From Linnemannia hyalina (Eukaryota > Mortierellomycota > Mortierellomycetes > Mortierellales > Mortierellaceae): DNA of 64,000 nt. Location: NCBI GenBank assembly GCA_019671135.1, contig JAHRHY010000012.1, positions 1,736,001 to 1,800,000 on the forward strand. Direction: 5' to 3'. The notes under the pieces are model-generated. The model was not told the origin of the DNA. It saw nothing but the letters and a program-made list of their open reading frames with translations, and searched no databases. Below are positions 1-10,408 of the stretch, piece after piece. The position numbers and the translations under genes were made by a program. Each line of letters begins with the position of its first letter. Positions within the stretch are counted from its first letter, which is position 1.

Positions 1-3000
1 GGCATTGACGTCATTATCTCGAAGGACAGTGATATGACGGCGTATCAATCAGTCACGACCCTCTGGCGTCCAGTCTCCAATAACCTTATCCTCGTTTACA
101 AGATTCCCGATGTCCTCGCAACTCTTGGTATCTCTCGGACGCAGCTGACGGCGCTCGCGGTAGTATCTCGAAATGACTATCACAAGAACATCTACTCGCT
201 TGGGCCAGCAACCAACTTCAGCATTATCAAATCGATTGGATCAAGACCAGGTAATATCGCGTTGAAATTGAGTGGCGACTTCATTTTTTTGGCATTCTCA
301 GCCAAATATTTTACAAAGCTGGTTCTCATTCTGATTACTTTTTTTTTTTAAAAAATAGACGCCCGAGAGATTGTCGCTGCCTACCTTACTCACGGCCAAG
401 TCGTGGTGAAAAACACGAAAGAGGAGACATTCGAGAACTCGATCCGGGTGTTCATTATTTTACAGCAAGAGCCAATCCAGCCTTTAGTCCAAGAGTCGCA
501 AGCCCTGCAGCTCTTCCGTGTATTGCAGCACAGGTTCAACGAACTTTACATCAAGCACCAATCCACAAAAAATATTCGAGCGGCAGGAGTCAAAGAGAGG
601 TAATTGTACAACGTATTTTTTGAGGATTTTTGTACTTTGCGGAGAGTTATTTATGAACTACAGTTCTCATCATATGCTTTTGTTGGTATGTAATAAATAG
701 GCCCAAGGATGACATTGTACGGCTACCCTCGCCAAAGACCTTCAACCGGTACCGGACGGTCGAGTCACCCGCTGCTATCTCTAAGACAAAGACCGTCACT
801 ACACCACAACCTGCGCGTGGTCCTTCACAACAAATCTCTTCTGATTCCAGTCCATCTCAACAGTCTACTTCTGTGATGTCTGCCCCAGATGCTGACGGCC
901 ATCCACCCTTATCAAGGACACGGATCCCGCGGAACCGAGGACGATTCTCGTTCAAGGAGAGAACCCGCAAGGTTGTCCATGCTCCACCTCCCAAGGCTAA
1001 GCAATTCAAACTGAAGTTTTACCAAGAACGACCGGAGACTGTCAACCCCACCCCAGCCAAAAAGACGACGTCAAAGGCCAACAAACCACCACAACCCAAC
1101 ATGAAACCGATCGCCGACAAGGACAAGAGTGGATTATTGCGATCTCTTTCTTGGCACCATCCTACCGCATGGCTGGAAATTGGCACCTTGGAGGCGAATT
1201 TTGGACGTGTATCAGGAGATGGAGCAACACTCGGAAACCCGGAAATCCCACTGAATCTTAACATTGTGCAGCAGGAAGTGGTGGATTGCCTACAGGAGGC
1301 TGTCCAATCAGCAGCAACTGTCAAACGGAATGCCCAGAGGCTGATCGGAGAGTTTGTTGAGACATTGGCTGTCAGGATGCACGCCGCAGAGGAGACGAAG
1401 AGGGCAGAGTTGCAGAAGCTCTCCCCGCCAATGACCATGACCAACGTCGAGCGTCGCAAAGCCAAGCGCGATGCTGTCACAAAGGACGAGCGAGAAATCC
1501 TTGCCCATCTATGTGTGCGTATCAAACCCAATGCTGCCGACAAGGAGCAACAGGATGTTGAGCAGAAGGAGGAGGACAACACCGACCTGGACGACAAGGG
1601 CAATCTCGAGCAACAATTTCTGCGGCCTTTCCTGGCATATCTCTATTCCGGGAACTACCCGAGTAAAACAAGAGTGGGTGTCGTTGTGAACAAGCTCATT
1701 GACTGGTTGACAGATCACGGGTTCCATCACCCTATTCGGGCTAGGAGAGACCTCAACGAGACTATGCCGTTCACCCCTTCCATGCTTGTTCGCTCTGTCT
1801 CAGTACAACTCGCAGTCGAATTACAGCGGATCTATGGACATGGCCCCCATGACCTTCACAAGCAGGTATGAATCAAAGCATCAGTACCTACTTATTATGT
1901 ATTTCAATTTAAATCACAAAGTTAACATTCTCACTCTTGTTTTTCATTTTTAGGCCACAGCTATGGTGGCGAAACATTTATTGCCACCAGAGGCCGACAT
2001 TGGTATACAGGACGACATCTCCGCTGTTGAGAACTTTCTTCAACTAAATCGAATCACTGGCAACAGGCGTCGGATCATCCCTCTCACCTCGTTCGAGTTA
2101 CCATTCGTGTCGTTCACTGAGCCTGAGCTTGCTTCGTTTTTCTGGAAGAGAGAATCGCTCAAGACGCGACTTACGGATCTGGTTGCAGAGGATGGATCTC
2201 CTGCCAATACCTTATTCGATATCACGAGCTGGATCGCTGGCAAGGGTCCCGGGATCATTATCAAGCAGTTCATTGCTGATGTCGCGCCTCAGGTTAAAAC
2301 GAGCCGTCAGCGGAGGAAGGCCGGTCATCGCGGGGCTGTCAAGCTTCTCACCTTAGAACAGATCAAGTCGCATTTGACAGCTGTTCAGGACAAGTGGGTC
2401 GATCCGATCAATTACGCCACAAAAGGATACATCCTGCGTGGCTCCATTCGCACGGACGGATTCCGGCTTCAACTTCCGGCCTACAAGCTCCGTGAGTTGC
2501 ATTCAGTACGGTACCGTCGGTTGGAACCTACCAAGCTGCCACCCAAGCTGACGTCTACGGTTGGAGGCACAGACTACTATCTCCAAGAAATCCGACGTGT
2601 GATAACCTGCAAGGAGGATATCGAGAAGCTTTGGCCAGGTGTCCCTGTCGAAAGGATCAAGACTTTGACATTGGACGGTGGACAAGTATGCGTTATTGGT
2701 GCCTTCGCGGATCTTGCAGAGGACGTGTTGAGCCAGTCTAAGGGCAAAGATAATGCGAACGAGTCATCTATGGAAGACGTCACCACCACCACCGTCGCCA
2801 CTACCACCGCCACCGACAATCAGCAATCGATTAATGCAACTACCTCCGTATCGACCAAAGTCCCCATCCCGTTGCCACAGTCACAAGGGTTACCTACCTT
2901 CTCGTCCAGGACAACATTTCTGAACCTGGCTGTCAAACAGAAAGCCGTTTACCAACCTACGTTCAGATTCCGGCGCTGGCTTGAGGACACAAAGCAAGAG

Positions 3001-3886
3001 CAGGTCTCTGTGGATGGACAGCAGGTATCGATATCCGACATCGAGTCTCGACTTCCGCCCCTCAAAGGCCAAGGCTCGAGCGTGATCAACTATGTACAGG
3101 AGCTGAAGCGGGTGGAGGAGTGTCTCCAGAAGTTTTATGCTGGCTCGGGAAATCTGTACAAGCGGCAGAAGTGGGACATGGAGAGGGCCCGCGATTATGA
3201 GTACCAGCTTATCGCAAATCGGCTCCTTGGGATCGTGGGAGGAAGTCTTGGCGAGCGATATGACCCATCAAATCCAGTTCTCATTGGCGTCGGTCTTGGG
3301 AACTTCTCTATCACAAGCGGACTGTCAGCCCTCAACTCGACCTTTCTCAGCTACTTCATTCAAAAGGTAACCATTGCCTTGAAAGTGTCCATTAGCGGAG
3401 AGTACCCCTTTATGGGTCTCCGTGTGTTAAAAAAACTAATACGTATGCTCCTTTGATTTTTTTTTCTGGAATTAGGCCCGCTCTCTCGGTTACATTATCG
3501 TCGGTCTGAACGAGTACTACACGAGTAAGAAGTGCCCTCACTGCGGCCACTTTATCGCCCAGGTCACTCTCCGCCGCTTCTACTGCCCCGAGTGCCAAGT
3601 ATATCATCATCGCGACGTTATGGCAGCCGAGAATATGGCGAACATTGTGCGTGGATATCTGGAAAAGCAAGAGCGGCCTGAGTATCTACACCCCGTAGCT
3701 GCTGACGGCTCTCTCCCATGGATGGCAAAAGCCGGCGCTGGACCCGCTACAAGTTCCACCGCCGCCTCCTCCAGCAGCAACACCACCACCGCCATCAATC
3801 GACCAAAGGGATCGCGCAAGAGGGCAACTTCGACCTCCAGCTCAAGTCGGGGTCGTCGTGGGAAGGTGGCTCAAGAGGATAAATAG
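1..3886 (+). CDS. FEN1/XPG-like nuclease fused to Fanzor/TnpB-type RuvC nuclease, copy A (5' end outside window)
   Basis: Exons 1-250, 359-599, 701-1865, 1954-3366 and 3476-3886 join in one open frame (1159 residues visible). The window opens inside an XPG-I-like segment with the acidic pair in ISKDSDM. After a linker and a helical region come a RuvC-I-like LTLDGG (Asp codon at 2674), a RuvC-II-like strand (LIGVGLG), then NEYYTSKKCPHCG...CPEC (zinc ribbon) and RuvC-III HHRDVMAAENM (Asp codon at 3614). The NEYYTSKKC stretch resembles the Fanzor motif that, as I recall, supplies the relocated catalytic Glu. A Thr-rich insert follows RuvC-I. All visible exons are intact. The family knowledge is that TnpB/Fanzor proteins are RNA-guided DNA nucleases of transposons; activity here is inference. 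The C-terminus is Ser/Arg/Lys-rich and could carry a nuclear signal. The tail and 3' flank match the relic at 6955-7735. Confidence 0.85.
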
Positions 3887-3963
3887 AGCAGCTATACATA
3901 GTTTGTGTGACGGTTCGCCCACACACATTAATGCAGATAGGAGGGTGTGGTGCACATATGCGT

Positions 3964-3990
3964 CTTCGGTGACGTAATTTAGGCGCCCAT
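3964..3990 (+). other. Conserved 3'-flank box of copy A
   Basis: CTTCGGTGACGTAATTTA (3964-3981) is identical to 14992-15009 behind copy B, and the following bases (GGCGCCCATT against TGCGCCTATT) are also close. It lies about 80 bp after the stop codon, against about 135 bp in copy B. The flanking sequence between each stop and its box is not similar, so the box stands out. It could be the end of the mobile element, the 3' end of a guide-RNA-like transcript, or a shared regulatory site, since it contains a TGACGTA CRE-like core. Confidence 0.55.
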
Positions 3991-4143
3991 TCTCCTCTAG
4001 TCATGCACCCATTGTTCAATTACGACGAGTAACATTTCACTTCCAAGCTGATTCACAACTATCAACCAAGGTACTGCCCCCAATATGGCGAGTGTGATGT
4101 CGCGTAGAGATTATGAGGATTTTTGCCTATTGATCTCTGCATA

Positions 4144-4462
4144 TCCTGATGTGCCATTGGGCTGCAGGAGAAGACATCTTGATGCGTACTGTCATTGGAT
4201 AGGCGCATCCCACTCGCCTCATTTGATACATAGCAACATGCACTTTACTTTTTCCCCTCTCTAGCATCGAGGCAGTGGTTGTTTTAAAGAAAGAAAGAAG
4301 GCTTAGTAGGGGTGCGACGAGAACCTTGCCAGTTGCTCTGATCCCTACACTCCTGATGTGCCATTGGGTTGCAGGAGATGCCACCTTAACGTATACTGTC
4401 ATTGGGCGGGTGCGTTACCGGTTTTGTATCCGGATATGTACTGTCATTGGGCGGGCATATCC
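4144..4462 (+). repeat. Array of five hairpins with a common CATTGG loop
   Basis: Two hairpin classes alternate. Class I: 4144-4169 (stem TCCTG/CAGGA) and 4350-4377 (CTCCTG/CAGGAG), both with loop ATGTGCCATTGGG(C/T)TG. Class II: 4181-4209 (GATGCG/CGCATC), 4387-4417 (TAACGTA/TGCGTTA) and 4432-4462 (GGATATG/CATATCC). Each class II stem is closed by a T.G pair over loop ACTGTCATTGG(AT/GC)(A/G)G. Stem sequences differ completely among class II members while pairing is kept. The I+II pair is duplicated about 206 bp apart. The rest of the 3887-4569 interval shows no gene. Confidence 0.7.
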
Positions 4463-4569
4463 ATGCTTTCTTTGTTATGACTAATGATGTAATAGAACCT
4501 AAACAACTTTGTAATTTATTCTCTTTTAATGTTTGCCATGCCTTTGCGTGTCCCTGAGTCTGCACTCCG

Positions 4570-6782
4570 ATGGGCCTTCGGCCTATATTGGACGCCGACA
4601 CTCCAAATCCTTTGATTCGCGAGAAATCATCAGAGCTGGAAGTTTTTTTTTACGATGAACCTCCAGTCCGATGGCTACCTGAAGTCTATGCTGAGCTTCA
4701 TGGCGGGGACACTAAGGGCTTTGTCGATGGCGTAAGACATATGTCCACCTGGGGACGCTTCCCACTGCGATCGTCGACACGCACTCTGCTAGAGCACTGT
4801 GAGTCGGACTATGGCAAAAAGCAGCTTGCCCTTCTGGTTTCATTCTTTACCTTCCAAGTTGTGTCTGACTACCTAGCAATCAATGCTGGCTCATGCTCGG
4901 CGGACCAACTGAAAGATGACCTGTACCCATCAGGCGCGAGGAAAGACAGCGGAAATCCAGGCAGTCATACAACCGCCGACATTGACTACGAAGACCAAGA
5001 GACACCACCTCCAAAGAAAGCTCGCGTCGGGCAGGTCACCACGCATCGGTCACATTTATCTCCCACTACTGAAGATGGCTACAACACGACTGGTATGTTT
5101 ATAATTGTTTTGTTGTAATTTTCTGGATCGAAATTTGTAAACATTTTCCTGATGTACTGAATATTATGTGAATACCTAGGTTCTCCACTGGCACCCCGTG
5201 CACGATCCTTGAAACCTATCAGCCCCGCAGCACTTCTTGCTGGAGGATCAGCTCCAGCATCGCCAGATTAGTCGACGCTCGCACCGCCCTCGCCTCCGGA
5301 TTTTAACAAGGTTATGGAGCAGGAGGCTCAGTCCTTTTTAACTCCGCTGGGTCCTTGCAAGACATTCTCCTCAGCAATCTTCGTGACGGCTACACCTTAC
5401 CTCCGTGGGCTAAGGACCGTCCCTTGCACACATTCAAGTTACAGCTACTGGATGATTGGGGCCCTCGATTGACAGGTCTATATGAAGCAGCCAAGACTAA
5501 ACCTGTCCTTGATCATACTCATGTTGATGAAATTGCGTACGTCCCACACACTATTCTTGACTTTTGCATATTATTTTTATCGTTATTTTCTCTCTTCTCA
5601 TGCATTTTCTTAACTTTGTAATAGCTTGCTATCTGGCATACTCCACCTCAACAAGAACCACGTTGGGTTCACTGGCCAGGAGGTAAAAAAGATCTCCAGA
5701 GAAGTTCTCCAAAAATTTTACAGTCGAGAGAAAGAGGACGAGGATATTCAGCGGTCTCAGGATGCTGCTCTCCTCTGGACAAGCTGGGTTCAGGTTAGTT
5801 ACAGTTGGGTTCAGTCGAATTATTATAACTCTTGGCCTCAAGGAAGTACCTTAACCTCAGCTCCATGTGTGGGTTTGTACGTTTAGAAATGGAAGTCGCT
5901 TCTTCTGAACGAGAAGGTTGCGGCACAGAGAGATGATCGGGATCCAGCCAAGGTGGTTAACACAGAACCAGTTGTGGAGGCGATACTGTCGTCCTATGCT
6001 GATTGCAGGAGCAAAAACATCACGTCAATCTTTTTCATTGCCTTGCACGTGTTTCGTGAATACAACAACTGGGCTGCTATGGTTTCTGAGTCGGATTGTT
6101 TGATGGCAGTTGTTGGTCCGATCTTGAAAGAGATCATGTCTCTCCAACACAAAATCAAGTTTACATGGTAACATTCATTATAGTTGCAGCATGATATACT
6201 ATTTACTTTACTCACTTCCCTAACTGGGTTGTATTGGTGTATTCATTAGTGCCAACGCTTGTACATCCGTCGGAAAGACCAGAAAGGCCACGCTCAAACA
6301 AGATGGTCAGTCCCGCCAACCCGATGTCATAGGGCAGACGGAGGACAAAGATGGAAGTGTTTTATGGTGAGCTCAAAGGACTTCATCCAAAAATAGAGGC
6401 TGTCAATACGGATATCCTCCGCCTTGCAATCTTTTCCAAGGATTCTCTGGACGTGTTACACAACACCTTGGAGCAAGGCCCGCCACTGCTGACCTTCCAG
6501 ACTGTTGGTCTCGATGTTACCTTCTTCTTGGGAACCAAGATCAACAACACTATTGTTCACATTCAGCTATCGACTGTCAAGCTACCATCACGTTTGACTG
6601 AGCTGGATCTGGACCACGATTTCTTTTTTCACCTATTCCAAGTCCAGACCTTGATCAATATCACAAACGATCGCCTTGAGAACAAGAGGGATGAGCCACT
6701 ACAAGAGATCTTTTTCCCGACCCTTGGGACTCCAGAGCGTAATGCAGCTTTGAAGAGTCCGCTTAAGAGAGCTACCGCATGA
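4570..6782 (+). pseudogene. Decayed multi-exon gene with PD-(D/E)XK-like motifs
   Basis: Exons can be traced at 4570-5092, 5180 to about 5537, 5625-5793, 5887-6167 and 6250-6782, with usable GT-AG sites between them. The frame is broken. A TAG falls at 5268 in the second exon, that exon needs a frame change to reach LQDILLSNLRDGY, and the last exon needs another between RQPDVIGQ and FYGELKG. The pattern PDV then GELK resembles the D...ExK core of the PD-(D/E)XK nuclease fold. I recognise no named family beyond that. A basic PPPKKARV stretch near residue 150 could be a nuclear signal. The gene lies between copy A and the inverted relic, so their 3' ends face it from both sides. Confidence 0.5.
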
Positions 6783-6954
6783 CGGAGTGGGATGCGAGCT
6801 AGCCCATAAATAAAGTAACAAATATGATGACCTCGATATAGTGAAGCAAGGATCTTTAATCGGTCCGCATTGGTTCAACGAATGACACTGCTTACAACCC
6901 TTGATGGCGCATGAGCTCTCCGCAGTCGTTGTTGGACATGGCTGCAACAGATTA

Positions 6955-7735
6955 GGTATAGCTACTCTATTTATCCTCTCGAGCTGCCTTCCCACGGCGA
7001 CCCTGACTTCAGCTGGAGGTCGGCGCTGGCCTTGCGCGATCCCTTTGGTCGGTTAATGGCGGTGGCGGAACTTGTAGCAGGTCCAGCGCCGGCTTTCGCC
7101 ATCCATGAGAGAGCCGTCAGTGGCTACGGGGTGTAGATACTCAGGCCAATCTTGTTTTTCCAGATAACCTCGCACAATGTTCGCCATATTCTCGGCTGCC
7201 ATAACGTCGCGACGATAGTACTGTACACATGGTACTCAGGGCAGTAGAATTGGCGGAAAGTGACCTGGGCGACAAAGAGCCCACAGCGAGGACACTTTTT
7301 GCTGGTATAATATTCGTACAAGCCAACAACCATATACCTCAAGGACCGCCCCTAATAAAAAATAAAGTGATGTTTGAGATGTTAGTGTATGGGTTACAAT
7401 GTTAAAAGTGTCCATATCGACAATGGCCATAACACAATTCTTACCAGTTTGATGAAATAGGAATCCAGGGACGAGAGTCCACTCCTAGTCGAGGATTTGG
7501 CCAGGCTCACTCCCATCAATACGTAGAGGTGATGGTGGTGTTATCCAGAATAGCCAATGTATCATCCTGCCCTTTAAAGGTCCTCGCTTCCAGAAAAACG
7601 CTGCAAGCTCGCGCTCTGAGAATGATACATTGGGTCGTGATGGGGACCATTCGACGGCTGTTTCCTGTGAGCTTGTTCAGGTGGAGGAAGTTTTCGACTG
7701 CGGAAACATGTTCTCGAATCTGAACGTCGACGTCG
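6955..7735 (-). pseudogene. Fanzor-like relic with internal deletion
   Basis: Read on the minus strand, about 7735-7535 matches the start of exon 4 of copy A (VSAVENFLHLNKLTGNSRR against ISAVENFLQLNRITGNRRR). The match then jumps to the RuvC-II end of that exon (LMGVSLAKSSTRSGLSSL), so several hundred residues including RuvC-I are missing. After an intron-like gap, exon 5 continues (VGLYEYYTSKKCPRCG). The last zinc-ribbon Cys is changed to Tyr (FYCPEY), and a frameshift follows before the RuvC-III block. The Ser/Arg-rich C-terminal tail and stop (6967-6969) and a few flanking bases still match copy A. It is non-functional as a nuclease. It ends just beyond the 3' end of UBE2S. Confidence 0.8.
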
Positions 7736-7977
7736 CGTCGCACTGTTTGGTCTGAACGAGAGAAAGTGTCTCTGGCACGTGGGTCCTGGATGGAGTTTGA
7801 ACGAGGATGTGAATGTGATGGAAAAGGACGGAAGAAGAAACCGATGTCTCTCACCTGAACCATGGCGCAGACAAAGTAAAGTGGCGTGTGATTTTCAAGT
7901 ACGAGTTGATAACGGGTAGGTTTATTTTGTACAAGATGTGTTCCTCCATCCGAAAATGACTCTTCTCTCACCACCCT

Positions 7978-9800
7978 TCAGAGTCGACGCAAGGCCCGCT
8001 TCTTGTCCACATGAAGCTCCGGCCGAACATGGTTCAGGCTGCTCAGGTTATGAGGAGCCGCCTGACATGAGGGCCGAAGCATTGACGCCGCTGCCGCTGC
8101 TGTCGTTAATATAGAGGTTGTCGTGGTCGAGTGTTGAGTGAGCGAAAGGCTGCTGCTACATGAACCCGCAAGTACCGATTGAAGATGATGCTGGCCGACA
8201 GTCGAAGAAGAAGTTCCCGCTGTGACGGTGGTGGACCTGGAAGTAACTACAGCCACAGATGTCATGACCGACGTTGCAGTTGTGGTAGGTGTACTTCCGA
8301 GGAGGGTATTATGCGCCATTTTTGGAGAAAGCATATGGTAGGTATTGCTGCTGTTGCAAAGCTCATCCTTTGGGAGCTGCTGTTCTTGTTGCTGTTGGCT
8401 ATTGTATTGGTCACTGACAGAGGCTGACTGTTTCTGCAACATGTTGAGGCCTTGGCTCCGATGTGCCAATGGTGCTCCCTGCAATGTTTGCCGTGCAAGA
8501 AGGTTCAGCTGGGTTTTGGCTTGCGCACTGGCAATCGTTGTCGATGTAGAATTCCGCTGTGCAGTCAGGACGGTCCGTGATTGCTGTTGTTGAGCTGCGG
8601 ATGGTCGTCCATGGCTGTTGGTTGTGCTCGTACTTGAGCAAAAGGGTGAGGAGGATGGACATGTTGCAGTTGACAATGATGACGAGGCTGGTTCCTGCTC
8701 TACCCGGTTCTCCGCAGATCCTAGTTTCCGTTTCGTAGGGATTGTAGTCGCTGTCGTAGATAAGCTGGGTTCCGCCAATGAAGAAGACGATGACGATGAG
8801 GCGGAGGAAGCAGCGGTCGAGGCTTGATCCTCGCCTTGAGGCGCACGTTCAGGTTTTGCCTTAGGTGTATCCTTCATCGCTAACGCCGCCATCATCGCCT
8901 CCTTTGCTTCACCATCAGTCTCTCCTGTGACACTAGCTGATGATAAAGTATCACTGTCCTTTGAACCCTCCTGCGCGTCCGCTCCTGGCGGTTTGGGTGG
9001 TGGGAATGCATCCTTTCCAGCCGACTGAGCATGGATTACCGTCATCAAAACGGCATGTCGTGCGTAATCGTCGTACCGCTCCAAGAGCAACCGTCCTGCC
9101 TCCTCGTTCAACGCCGATTCTGGGTTCGGATAGATCAGCAGGCACTTCACCACCTATCGTTGCAAATAAAAAGAAATAAGTAATTAGATAAATTGAATAA
9201 CGCATCTTCCTGTCGTTTTCATGGTAATGACATTATGTTCAAGGTTAATAGCAAACAAGGTTGTGAGGATATGAAATAATTACCAAAAGGATATGCTTGA
9301 GTCCGAGAGTCTTCTTCCAGTCTTTCTTGAGTGTACTGACACACACCTCGCCTTGTTTGGACACGTTGGGGTGAAATATTTTTGTCACAAAGAAGCCTAA
9401 TTACATCGTGTTCGGGTTGATATCAACGTTAGACCTCGAGAACATCCTTAAAAACCACAAAACGCGGACAACCGAAAAAAAAGGAGGGCAGTTACATTTG
9501 GGCGGTGAATTCGGAAAGTCGGCATTCAGCTGGACCCGTAGCCGGAAGTAACCCCCTGCATACGGGGTCCCCTCTATTCACAAACAAACAACATGCGTAC
9601 AGTTAACAAACAGCACTTCTCCAATGCACTTGACTGGTAACATTGTTGTTAGTATGAGTCTAACCTGGTCCCTGAATCCAGGCCTGGATGTCACTCATGT
9701 CCTCGCCGAGGATCATCCGAATCCCCTCTGGAGGGTCATTGACCATCGCATACACCTCGCGGGCGATCTTGCGGAGTGCTGCTGGCGGAGGGATATCCAT
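7978..9800 (-). CDS. UBE2S: Ubiquitin-conjugating enzyme E2 S (UBE2S-like)
   Basis: Exons 9800-9665, 9573-9496, 9396-9284 and 9153-7978 give 500 residues. The E2 core occupies about residues 1-150, with GTPYAGG, the HPN motif (FHPNV), the catalytic Cys (about residue 90, GEVCV) followed by LKKDW, and [20 protein letters not shown]. The protein ends in KKRALRRL, matching the C-terminal tail by which animal UBE2S docks on the anaphase-promoting complex. The known role is elongation of Lys11-linked ubiquitin chains on APC/C substrates. Between core and tail is an unusually long Ser/Thr/Gln-rich linker, making it over twice the human length of about 222 residues. The start is the ATG of [11 protein letters not shown]. 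Confidence 0.93.
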
Positions 9801-10408
9801 GGTGGAGAGCAAAGGGTGCACCGGATGAGTTGCAAAGGTGGCTGTGAGGGTGTTCAAGTGCGAGTTGCGAAAGAAAGGAAAGGTTCTTTGCCGCTCAAAA
9901 ACCATGGGCGAAGTACAGCTAGAGCTTCCTGGAGGGCAGGAAAATATTATACCACGACGTCACCTTTATTTTTGGATATACGCTTATTGAGGCGAAGTAT
10001 AGTTTCTGGTTTCATTGAGGATCGCGTGTACCGCTAAAAAAAGGATGAAGGGAAATACAGAGCCATTTATTGACCAGGTTCCTGAGTTGACGTACCAAAG
10101 TCTTGGAGGAGGCAACTGCAAGGCCGTAGGTCATCCACGCTGCATGTCTTTGACTTTTTGTTCATCAGCTCGATAATCATGCGCCTATTGTTGCAGAGCT
10201 AAATCCTTGGTGTCAGGGTCGTTGGATCAACGTGAGAAAAGCCATAGTGGAAAAATATGAAGTAACTACACTCACCGTCGCAGCCCTTAAACACTCGAAC
10301 CCCTACATAACCGAACACCCTCGTCCCACCAATTGTTATTCCCTCTTCTCAATTCTACACATCCCCCCCCCCAACCCCCAACCCCCATCTCATCCATCAC
10401 TAACCAGC
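9801..10408. other. Divergent intergenic region between UBE2S and copy B
   Basis: About 600 bp separate the two divergent starts. A C-rich run (near 10365-10390) lies just upstream of the copy B ATG. A direct-repeat copy lies at 10179-10192. No other gene is seen, and open frames here do not resemble known proteins. Confidence 0.6.
10179..10192 (+). repeat. Left 14-bp direct repeat flanking copy B
   Basis: ATGCGCCTATTGTT here is identical and in the same orientation to 15009-15022. The two copies lie 230 bp before the copy B start codon and about 150 bp after its stop. They could be a target-site duplication or element ends, giving an element of about 4.8 kb. Flanking sequences outside the repeats differ. 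Confidence 0.5.

Noticed and set aside
1019..1603. Minus-strand 194-residue frame opposite copy A
   Set aside because: Shadow of exon 3 of the plus-strand gene; no motifs and no start context.
4144..4462. CRISPR or tRNA interpretation of the hairpin array
   Set aside because: Units are unevenly spaced, stems vary, and there are no A/B boxes or constant spacers.
6840..6900. Class II-like hairpin behind the relic (minus-strand AGTGTCATTCG)
   Set aside because: Only 9 of 11 loop bases agree and no stem forms around it.
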